Notes under the pieces: model-generated | Database searches by the model: none | What the model was told of the DNA's origin: nothing | The model's input: only the letters and a program-made list of their open reading frames with translations | In this document: positions 1 to 7,911 of the stretch, one piece after another | Position numbering within the stretch: position 1 is the first letter of the stretch | Layout: every line of letters begins with the position of its first letter | Position numbers and translations under genes: made by a program | Assembly: GCA_032718475.1 (NCBI GenBank) | Contig: JAUCBJ010000554.1 | Coordinates: 1-23,821, forward strand | DNA from: Nemertoderma westbladi | Lineage: Eukaryota; Xenacoelomorpha; Nemertodermatida; Nemertodermatidae | Direction of reading: 5' to 3' | DNA: 23,821 nucleotides

Positions 1-1719
1 AAAATCACTTATTCTATCTAATTCTCTCTTTTGGGCACCAAACCCCCAAAATCTAAAAATTTTAACTCAAATTAAAAAAATTTAAGTAGGGAATATTTCT
101 TTAAAAACAATCCCTCACCGGTCTTGAATTTTAAATTTTAAATAAATTTTTATATCTCATTATTATAAAAAAAAAAATGCAACTTAATGAGGTTTGCCCC
201 TCACACTTAATTTAAAAAAAATATGTGAGAGGAAGAAAATTCAATCTTTAAGAAATTTTCTCTAAAGCAATCTAAATTGCGCAATGACTAAACTCACTAT
301 CTTTAGGGCAGGACCATAATTAAACACTACTCCTCCTAAACCTACTCGGGTTACACTAAAAATATTCCCTCTCTATCTATCCCCTCCCTCCCAACCGGAG
401 GGGGGTTGAGACTAAACTGAAAAACTAATATAAAAATCTAAAGAAAGGCTGAAATAATCAACTAAAGTGACTTAAAAAATCACTTATTCTATCTAATTCT
501 CTCTTTTGGGCACCAAACCCCCAAAATCTAAAAATTTTAACTCAAATTAAAAAAATTTAAGTAGGGAATATTTCTTTAAAAACAATCCCTCACCGGTCTT
601 GAATTTTAAATTTTAAATAAATTTTTATATCTCATTATTATAAAAAAAAAAATGCAACTTAATGAGGTTTGCCCCTCACACTTAATTTAAAAAAAATATG
701 TGAGAGGAAGAAAATTCAATCTTTAAGAAATTTTCTCTAAAGCAATCTAAATTGCGCAATGACTAAACTCACTATCTTTAGGGCAGGACCATAATTAAAC
801 ACTACTCCTCCTAAACCTACTCGGGTTACACTAAAAATATTCCCTCTCTATCTATCCCCTCCCTCCCAACCGGAGGGGGGTTGAGACTAAACTGAAAAAC
901 TAATATAAAAATCTAAAGAAAGGCTGAAATAATCAACTAAAGTGACTTAAAAAATCACTTATTCTATCTAATTCTCTCTTTTGGGCACCAAACCCCCAAA
1001 ATCTAAAAATTTTAACTCAAATTAAAAAAATTTAAGTAGGGAATATTTCTTTAAAAACAATCCCTCACCGGTCTTGAATTTTAAATAAATTTTTATATCT
1101 CATTATTATAAAAAAAAAAATGCAACTTAATGAGGTTTGCCCCTCACACTTAATTTAAAAAAAATATGTGAGAGGAAGAAAATTCAATCTTTAAGAAATT
1201 TTCTCTAAAGCAATCTAAATTGCGCAATGACTAAACTCACTATCTTTAGGGCAGGACCATAATTAAACACTACTCCTCCTAAACCTACTCGGGTTACACT
1301 AAAAATATTCCCTCTCTATCTATCCCCTCCCTCCCAACCGGAGGGGGGTTGAGACTAAACTGAAAAACTAATATAAAAATCTAAAGAAAGGCTGAAATAA
1401 TCAACTAAAGTGACTTAAAAAATCACTTATTCTATCTAATTCTCTCTTTTGGGCACCAAACCCCCAAAATCTAAAAATTTTAACTCAAATTAAAAAAATT
1501 TAAGTAGGGAATATTTCTTTAAAAACAATCCCTCACCGGTCTTGAATTTTAAATAAATTTTTATATCTCATTATTATAAAAAAAAAAATGCAACTTAATG
1601 AGGTTTGCCCCTCACACTTAATTTAAAAAAAATATGTGAGAGGAAGAAAATTCAATCTTTAAGAAATTTTCTCTAAAGTAAGAAATTTTCTCTAAAGCAA
1701 TCTAAATTGCGCAATGACT
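1..1719. repeat. 475-bp tandem satellite, about 3.6 copies, open at left edge
   Basis: A unit of 475 bp repeats head to tail. The landmark CACTTATTCT recurs at 6, 481, 956 and 1424, giving periods of 475, 475 and 468. Copies look almost identical by eye. The clear difference is a 7-bp deletion in copies 3 and 4, just upstream of the AAATAAATTTTT stretch. The fourth copy stops after GCAATGACTA at 1719 and carries a 19-bp internal duplication (1661-1679 and 1680-1698). Every copy has an 11-A run. There is no long open frame, so I see no coding role. The array probably continues beyond base 1. Confidence 0.95.
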
Positions 1720-2067
1720 ATATTGGAAACCGCTTTCTGGACAATTATTGGTACTGATGTTAATACTACGAATACACCAAATATAGCCATGCTATGTTCG
1801 ACATAGCATGGTTTATAATGCTATGATACAAAGCTGTTGCTATGTTCCAGCCTAAATAACCGAACATAACAGAACCAGTCAACCTAATTACAGCTATTTT
1901 GAATGTCCAGAATTTATATTATTTAAATTTTGATATTATGCTATGATATGCTATATATAGCATTATTTATGATGCTATGCTGTCAAAATAATGGTATGGT
2001 TAACTATAATACGATAATGAGGACTAAATACATTGTGACTAACTTTTTAACTGCAATTATTGGGGTC
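1720..2067. other. AT-rich stretch with GCTAT/ATAGC palindromes, no gene
   Basis: No coding frame is visible. The stretch is dense in the motif ATGCTAT and its complement ATAGCAT. The best palindrome is at 1787-1811, with 11-bp perfect arms (CCATGCTATGT and ACATAGCATGG) around a TCG loop. More copies lie at about 1937-1982, and again at 2243-2290 on the far side of the SINE-like insertion. It may be a degenerate foldback or MITE-type repeat, but I cannot assign a family. Confidence 0.5.
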
Positions 2068-2223
2068 TGGTGTTGATGAGTACCAGTTAAATAACTGGGA
2101 GCAAATCTTGGGATAGGAGTAGCGCCCACCCCTACCCTCGGGTAGCAGCTATCGAAAGAGGAGCCTTCGGGTCGCCTCCGGCTTCGGCCGACTGTTTGCT
2201 TTTTTTTTTGCTTTGGTGTTGAT
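2068..2223 (+). mobile_element. SINE-like insertion of a structured, possibly Pol III-derived RNA, with 10-bp target-site duplication
   Basis: A GC-rich block of 136 bp (2078-2213) sits in AT-rich DNA and is bounded by the direct repeat TGGTGTTGAT at 2068-2077 and 2214-2223, as expected of a target-site duplication. It can form several hairpins: CCAGTT/AACTGG (2083-2098), CTACC-CTCG-GGTAG (2132-2145), CGGC-TTCG-GCCG (2179-2190) and a second TTCG loop near 2164-2170. An enclosing pair is GATAG (about 2112-2116) with CTATC (about 2149-2153). It ends in a T10 run (2200-2209), which suits Pol III termination. I find no convincing tRNA-type A and B boxes and do not recognise the parent RNA. The alternative is a short non-autonomous retroposon of unknown origin. 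Confidence 0.55.
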
Positions 2224-3097
2224 AGACTGGTAGACAGGCCAATATGCTACATTGTGTTATGTATAGCATAATCAATCATGCTATACTGCAAATATGTTGT
2301 TATGGCTCATATTAGGCTCAACTGAGCTGCTGAGATTTGGTTGCTATATTGTGAATAATATGGCTCGATTAGACAGATAACTGGGATTAATTTAAACTGA
2401 ATAATGGTATGTGTCAAAATTGACACACACGGCCTTTCTAGGGGTAGTCAATCAATGTCTGGCCTTTCTAGTGTTAAAGCACATATAAATATATCAAATA
2501 ACCAACAACACACAAGGAAAGTTAAGCAAGTGAGCTCCAATAACGCCCAGCTCCCAATGAAATAATAAGGCCACGCCAAGCGTTCAATGAAAGAGTAATA
2601 GCATGTCAGATTTACGTCCATCAGTTTGTTTACGATGTGCTATAAAATGTATAAAATGCGCTGTGATTTCACGAATAATATAATATATTGGCATGACAAC
2701 ACTAAATATAATTAAATAGTTTCATTTCGTTTTGAGTTATTATATATAATACTTAGAGTAACGAAGATTCATCAGGTGACAGCTGCAGGAGTAAATATAA
2801 AACATTAGAAGATTAGGTAGTAGTTTATTTGTAAAAATAACGGTATCAGGAATAAGTAATAATTTCACGGCGTATAAAGAATCACTTTTCAGAATTACAA
2901 TCGTAGGCAACCAATTCGATGGCAAACATGAACCTGAAACCAGTACTTTAGTCTAGTATTTTGGATAGAAAAGCTGACCACTGTAACCTGTTAACAACGT
3001 TCAATCAATCAAATCAATCAATTGACGGTAATATTGGATTGGTTGTCGGCGTAGCATTTACACCAACAGCTAGGTACTGAAGTAGTTTTCAAACTTA
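2224..3097. other. Intergenic AT-rich stretch, no gene
   Basis: No credible coding frame. Small structures are present: a perfect 8-bp palindrome TGTGTCAA/TTGACACA (2410-2427), the direct repeat GGCCTTTCTA at 2431 and 2461, and a (CAAT)-rich patch near 3000-3022. A member of a dispersed repeat (complement of AACAGGTTACAG plus flank) lies at about 2957-2993. Confidence 0.5.
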
Positions 3098-3121
3098 AAA
3101 GTACATGTTCTACTACTACTA

Positions 3122-3472
3122 CTAGGTCGAGCGAACTCGGACAGTGGAAATGAGATCCTTCCAGGCTTCCCGATTCTTCATAGTTGTCGCAATTTCGATT
3201 CTCCCAAGTTCAGTATCCCTTTCAAGTTGATCTATATATGTTATGGCCGGTCGTCCACGACTACGCTTTCCATGAGTTGGTTGCCAGAGAAGTAGATCTG
3301 GTATGACCTCGTCTTTACTTCGCCAGCAGTGCCCACTGAATCTTAATCTGCGTTCACGGAGGGTGGTTGATACAGGTGGTATTGTACCATAAAGCTCGGC
3401 GTTTGTCATGTGTTGTCTCCAGCTGATGTTTAGGGCAGCCCTTAGTAGTCTTGTGTAGCAACCATCGATTCG
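3122..3472 (-). pseudogene. RTE C-terminal fragment after the internal stop
   Basis: This continues in the same frame as the previous fragment after the premature TAA. It carries the DGCYTRLLRAALNISW block and the LRERRLRFSGHC block, a zinc-knuckle-like C-terminal signature common in RTE polyproteins. The natural stop (TAG on the minus strand) runs directly into the 3' TAG repeat. Confidence 0.85.
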
Positions 3473-3763
3473 TTATTCAAGTGATTTAGCCAGTGTCCAG
3501 GTCTCACCCCCGTATAAAAATACACTTTCCACTGTGGCTCGAAAGAACTTAGTCTTCAGGTGCCTGGAGAGATCTGATTTCCAGATGGTATCCATTTTTA
3601 ATAGAGCTACCCAAGCCTTTGCTTTCCTAACTTCTATGTCCTTTTTGCTACTCTCTATCCATCCATGATCCAAGGTACTGGAAGTCGTCAACCTTCCTTA
3701 GTTGATTATTGTCAATTGTTGTCAAGTTTTCATCAACATTAAAGGTCATGAATTCGGTCCTGG
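3473..3763 (-). pseudogene. RTE reverse-transcriptase fragment, upstream part before the stop
   Basis: This is the 5' part of the surviving retrotransposon frame, from TEFMTFN to the TAA at 3473-3475. It needs one frame change near the YLGSW block to read through. It covers the end of the RT domain. The catalytic motif is missing because the element starts downstream of it. Confidence 0.85.
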
Positions 3764-3858
3764 AAAGTACATGTAAATATATTAAAATTATGCATCCTAG
3801 CCTAACCCAGGCTTTCACCCTTGACTGGTCGATAAATGGGAACGAAAATAACTTGGGG

Positions 3859-4540
3859 AACCAGAGTGGAAGGGTTTACTGCGTAAGATCACCCATGGTG
3901 GTGAAGATGCATTCCTTTAGGAAACAGAGCGGAAGGGTTTACTGTGGAAGATGACCCATGGTGGTGAACAGGTATTCCTTTAGGAAACAGAGTGGAAGGG
4001 TTTCCTGTGGAAGATCACCAATGGTGGTGAACAGACACTTCTTTAGGAAACAGAGTGGAAGGGTTTACTGTGGAAGATCACCCATGGTGGTGAACAGGCA
4101 CTTCTTTAGGAAACAGAGTGGAAGGATTTCCTGTGGAAGATCACCAATGGTGGTGAACAGGCACTTCTTTAGGAAACAGAGTGGAAGGGTTTACTGTGGA
4201 AGATCACCCATGGTGGTGAACAGGCATTCCTTTAGGAAACAGAGTGGAAGGGTTTATTATGGAAGATCACCCATGGTGGTGAACAGGCATTCCTTTAGGA
4301 AACAGAGTGGAAGGATTTACTGTGGAAGATCACCCATGGTGGTGAACAGGTATTCCTTTAGGAAACAGAGTGGAAGGGATTCATGTGGAAGATCACCCAT
4401 GGTGGTGAACAGGCATTCCTTTAGGAAACATAGTGGAAGGGTTTACTGTGGAAGATCACCCATGGTGGTGAACAGGTATTCCTTTAGGAAACAGAGTGGA
4501 AGGATTTCCTGTGGAAGATCACCAATGGTGGTGAATAATG
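3859..4540 (+). repeat. 63-bp minisatellite, ten full copies plus partial ends
   Basis: The unit start ATGGTGGTGAA recurs at 3895, 3958, 4021, 4084, 4147, 4210, 4273, 4336, 4399, 4462 and (partial) 4525, exactly 63 bp apart. Because 63 is divisible by three, one plus-strand frame stays open and gives a 21-residue repeat (MVVNRHSFRK..., QSGRVYCGRSP). A TGA at 3955-3957 interrupts it. Nearly all differences between copies would change the amino acid (H/Y, S/F, V/I, Y/S), so selection on a protein is not apparent. I call it a noncoding minisatellite, with coding as an unlikely alternative. Confidence 0.9.
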
Positions 4541-5282
4541 CAACAATGATGGAATGGTGGAAAAAAATTCAAATTTTTTTTAAAATTTAAAAAATCCACT
4601 TTTTTTTTAATAATTTCTTTAAAAAAATGCGGAAATATTCTGAAAAAAAAAAAAGTGGCCGAAGAATATTAACGCTTATTAAATTTCCTTTCATAAAAAT
4701 CAAAAATCACAAAAAAAGGTTAAGAAATGGCGGAGGAGTAGTATTTTTTGTGTGAAAAAATGTAATTCCGAGATAATGCCGATAATGGTCTTTAAAGTTT
4801 AAACCTTCCCGGTCCCGCCAATTATTTTATGTGAATATGAAAGAATATATGTTAAAGTAAGTCTGCCTATGCGGAAGGATACCACACCAAAATACTACCT
4901 ATGGGGGTTTTCCGGGTAGGAGAATTCATTTCTGATGTCAGTTATCAATTTTTTGGAAAATCTTGTCTTCGAACTGACCTTATATGTTCATTCATAATAC
5001 AGTTGTCGGTTCAAGGTTGCAATCTGTGCAAATTGTCTACTGGGGATATAAATTTATATTGTAACTATATTTATATACGTTATATTCAATAATTGTGTTT
5101 TTCTTAGCCCAACACGACTTTAATATCCCATTTAACTTACGTATAGCATAGTACCGGTACCTACCTATATGGATATATTTTGTCTAATAATCCAAAATTA
5201 GATCTGCATCCATTTATCAATCCATAGATTGATATCTGATATTATGAACACATATGGTCGTGATACTGTCAATTTCCATTGA
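4541..5282. other. AT-rich intergenic stretch, no gene
   Basis: There are several A and T homopolymer runs (4555-4660) and no convincing coding frame. At 4898-4980 there is a single diverged copy of the repeat found in tandem at 5690-6150, recognisable by CTATGGGGGTTTTC, the TGATGTCAGTT block and a TCTTCGAACTGAC block. Confidence 0.5.
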
Positions 5283-5375
5283 CTATCCCTCCCCCCCAAC
5301 CTGTAAGCATGCTTACTATCCCTCTCACAACCTGTAAGCACGCTTACTATCCCTCTCCCAACCTGTAAGCACGCC
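5283..5375. repeat. 31-bp tandem repeat, three copies
   Basis: AACCTGTAAGCA recurs at 5298, 5329 and 5360, each followed by a CGCTTACTATCCCTC-like stretch. The period is exactly 31 bp with few differences. Confidence 0.9.
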
Positions 5376-5689
5376 TATCGGTTTATTCGGCTTCTGAGTT
5401 CCCGTATAAAATTATTATTAATGGTAGCCCGTAGTAGATCACGGTTGTACCACATCCTATATACAACGAGAATCTACAGGAAGATAATGGGTGTTTCCTG
5501 AGATATTCTTAGAAAATTCGTGGTATCTGCTTGCTGAAGGATCACTTTTTTATGCGCTAATTACACACGGCATGCCTGTAAAGCGAGTCAGACGTGAAAG
5601 GGAATATGATTTTGCAAAATCAAATTGTTGCATAATAATATTACTTTTTTACGCTCACTGTTGTCAATGTTAATGTTGAGAACTTTTTT
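5376..5689. other. Intergenic stretch, nothing recognised
   Basis: There is no repeat, RNA gene or convincing protein here. The 60-codon plus-strand open frame at 5491-5673 shows no family signature and is probably chance. Confidence 0.45.
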
Positions 5690-6375
5690 CAGACTAGTAT
5701 CTGATGTCTGTCTATGAGTCAGTTTGTCTGTCTTTCAAAATATAATAATTCGCACAAAATACCTAAAAATTTATCTATGGGGGTTTTCGCGGTCGGTAAA
5801 TTCACATGATGATTTGCTGATGTCAGTTTTCCATTTTTTGCAAAATCTAGTCTTCTAACTGACTATCTGATGTCTGTCTATGAGTCAGTTTGTCTGTCGG
5901 TCTGTCCGTGAAAATATAATAATTCACAGAAAATAACTAAAAATTTCTCTATGGGGGATTTTGTGGTCGGAAATTTCATTCCATTTTTTGCAAAATCTTA
6001 TCTTCTAACTGACTATCTGATGTCTGTCTATGAGTCAGTTTTTCTGTCGGTCTGTCCGTCAAAATATAATAATTCACAGAAAATAGCTAAGAATTTCTCT
6101 ATGGGGGTTTTCGTTGTCGGTAATTTCATTTCCGATGTCAGATTTCGTAATTAGCTGAATCTTGTCTGTGTTTATCTTGGGTCTGTATGACTGCAAAAAT
6201 ATTTGACGGACAGTCCGACAGACTGACAGATAGACAGACAGAAACGCAGGCAGGCAGACAGACAGACTGATGAGGTTCCACAAAATATGAAAACTTACAA
6301 CATAAATTTTTTAACATGAACATTGTTGCATTCTGACAGACAGACTAAAAAGAGACAGACGGACAGACAGCCATA
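5690..6375. repeat. GTCTGTC-rich tandem repeat (150-166 bp) with an inverted CAGA-rich arm
   Basis: The block CTGATGTCTGTCTATGAGTC recurs at 5701, 5867 and 6017, giving periods of 166 and 150 bp. Each copy is followed by AAAATATAATAATTC and a CTATGGGGG-TTTTCG-type block. After the last partial copy (to about 6150) the sense reverses: 6197-6238 resembles the reverse complement of 6026-6066, sharing GACGGACAG, CCGACAG and TAGACAGAC. CAGA-rich sequence continues to about 6372. The arrangement is a tandem repeat ending in an imperfect foldback. Confidence 0.75.
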
Positions 6376-6861
6376 ACTCGAAAAGTAAAAGAAATCTCGC
6401 TAAACCGTTTTCAGATTAGAAATCCTCATTAAATTCTGCTCTAGATGAAATTGTAAAAAAAATATCGAATATTTTAACAAGTAGTACAATGGTAGCGTCC
6501 ATGTAATAAACCAAATTAATAACAATAGAAATCTGAGATAATTTATTGTTCTAGAATAGTCCGCACCAATTACTATCCCGCCCTTTATAGGGCCATTTTT
6601 TAGACCTGCAAGATTGACAGCATTAACGTACGTTCATCTTCATGGTTCGGTATTCCTTGAATGATTATGGATTCACATATAATAGCCATCTGAATATAAA
6701 ACGGAATTCCTTGAAAAATCAATATTAGCTGGTTGTGAATACCTTGTCATATAATTGTATACCTTGAGTGCCCATTAAATTCAATATCCAAAGTATACAC
6801 ACTCCAAGGTATACAAATTTATATATCTGCTTTGAAGCATTGCAGCTATAAAATAATAAAG

Positions 6862-7164
6862 GCCCATGTGAAGAATTCCAGGCTTTCTGCCGTTCTCTTT
6901 CACTTTGCAGTTACCCCCATATGAAGAATACCAGGTTTTCACCAAAAGCACAGGTTACAGAAAGGCTGAATCTAACCAAAACAATAAACTATTTAGTATA
7001 TGTACGTACAGGTTATAAGACAGAAATAAGCGCTATACTAATACTTAATATACTAATGCTTTATACTTAATAAAGATAAATTAAAAAAAATAAAAAATCT
7101 TCATATATAAAATTCCAATAAAAAGTCAACCGAAAAGTGAAATCCTGGTATTCTTCACATGGGC
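6862..7164. repeat. Possible MITE with 21-base terminal inverted repeats
   Basis: GCCCATGTGAAGAAT (start of the left arm, 6862) is matched in inverted orientation by the arm ending at 7164. The arms are 21 bases with one mismatch. A third direct copy, CCATATGAAGAATACCAGG, lies inside at about 6916-6936. No clear target-site duplication is visible, so the transposon reading is tentative. It could be a local inverted duplication. Confidence 0.4.
6950..6989 (+). repeat. Dispersed repeat family, reference copy
   Basis: ACAGGTTACAG is followed by AAAGGCTGAA, then TCTAACCAAAACAATAAAC. Related copies: about 15505-15547 (minus; AACAGGTTACAG and CTAACCAAAACAA), about 2957-2993 (minus; AACAGGTTACAG and CTATCCAAAATA), 14635-14663 (plus; GGCTATTCTAATCAAAACAA) and 22668-22679 (plus; AACAGGTTACAG only). 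The family is unidentified. Confidence 0.55.
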
Positions 7165-7827
7165 GATATTAAAGCTCAGAAATGTGTTTATATTGCCGCA
7201 TTATCTGCAGACGAGATTAACTGCTCGCTATCGAATGGAACAATTAAAAACTGTATTATGCCTAAATAAAGATGTTCTAGATTCCATTATTAAAAACTTA
7301 AGAAAATAAATTCACTCAAAGTATACAATTCAAAAACTATTTTTCAAAGTAACTTTCGGCGGTACATAATGCATCAGCGGTTTGTGATTTATAATGTAGA
7401 GATTTAAAAGTTGTTTCAAACGAACAATTCATTCAACGTACAAATACACCGAGTAGATCTTGAGAAACTTATAATGGAATATGAAGAAATTTGAAAAATT
7501 ATGCTGAATTTTTATTCACACATTCTGCCACTTGACAGATAAAAACAGTTAGTAAAATTTATTTTCACTTCACCTTAGTGAAGACTGAGTTTCAGTTTTT
7601 ATTATTAGATATTAATTAATAGATAATAGATACATTTTAATAGATATTAAAATGTATAATGAAATGATATATATTTAATGTATAATCAGTAATCTCAATA
7701 ATGCAATATATATAAACCCAAAACCATGGTAGGTTATAGTGATTCTGTTATAGGAGCCCAAAACCATCAGTAAAACTGACCAAGTTCGTGAAATAATTAT
7801 ATGCTGAGTACAATTTGAAAGTTTAAG

Positions 7828-7833
7828 TTTATT
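7828..7833 (-). promoter_or_regulatory. Poly(A) signal AATAAA of the WAP-repeat gene
   Basis: TTTATT on the plus strand is AATAAA on the coding strand. It lies about 80 bases past the stop codon at 7912-7914, a normal distance for 3'-end formation. Confidence 0.6.
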
Positions 7834-7911
7834 AATTAAGAAATCTTTTAACATATTACCATAACCACACTGTTAACTACCTAAATACTAGTATGGTAAG
7901 GATCCGCTCAA

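Larger units (their letters stand above)
3098..3774 (-). mobile_element. 5'-truncated RTE-type non-LTR retrotransposon with 11-bp target-site duplication
   Basis: The minus strand from about 3763 to 3122 translates into the C-terminal part of an RTE/BovB-type reverse-transcriptase polyprotein. Recognisable blocks in order are TEFMTFN, VDDFQYLGSW, SSKKDIEVRKAKAW, RATVESVFLYG, ETWTLAKSLE, DGCYTRLLRAALNISW, ELYG and LRERRLRFSGHCWRS. The copy is dead: there is a frameshift just after the YLGSW block (about 3665-3675) and an in-frame TAA at 3473-3475. The 3' end is a short TAG-type repeat (3109-3124), as is usual for RTE elements. The direct repeat AAAGTACATGT flanks it at 3098-3108 and 3764-3774. 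The RT catalytic core and endonuclease are absent, so this is a 5'-truncated insertion. Confidence 0.9.
6376..7827. other. AT-rich intergenic stretch with small inverted repeats, no gene
   Basis: No coding frame is supported. A short inverted repeat (GTATACCTTGAGTG and CACTCCAAGGTATAC) occupies about 6757-6815. A second pair with 21-base arms lies at 6862-6882 and 7144-7164 (see the separate entry). The dispersed AACAGGTTACAG-type repeat has a copy at about 6950-6989. Confidence 0.5.

Noticed and set aside
2071-2158. Hammerhead ribozyme suggested by TTGATGAG and CGAAA
   Set aside because: The invariant C of CTGATGA is a T, part of the core falls in the duplicated target site rather than in the element, and no three-stem arrangement fits.
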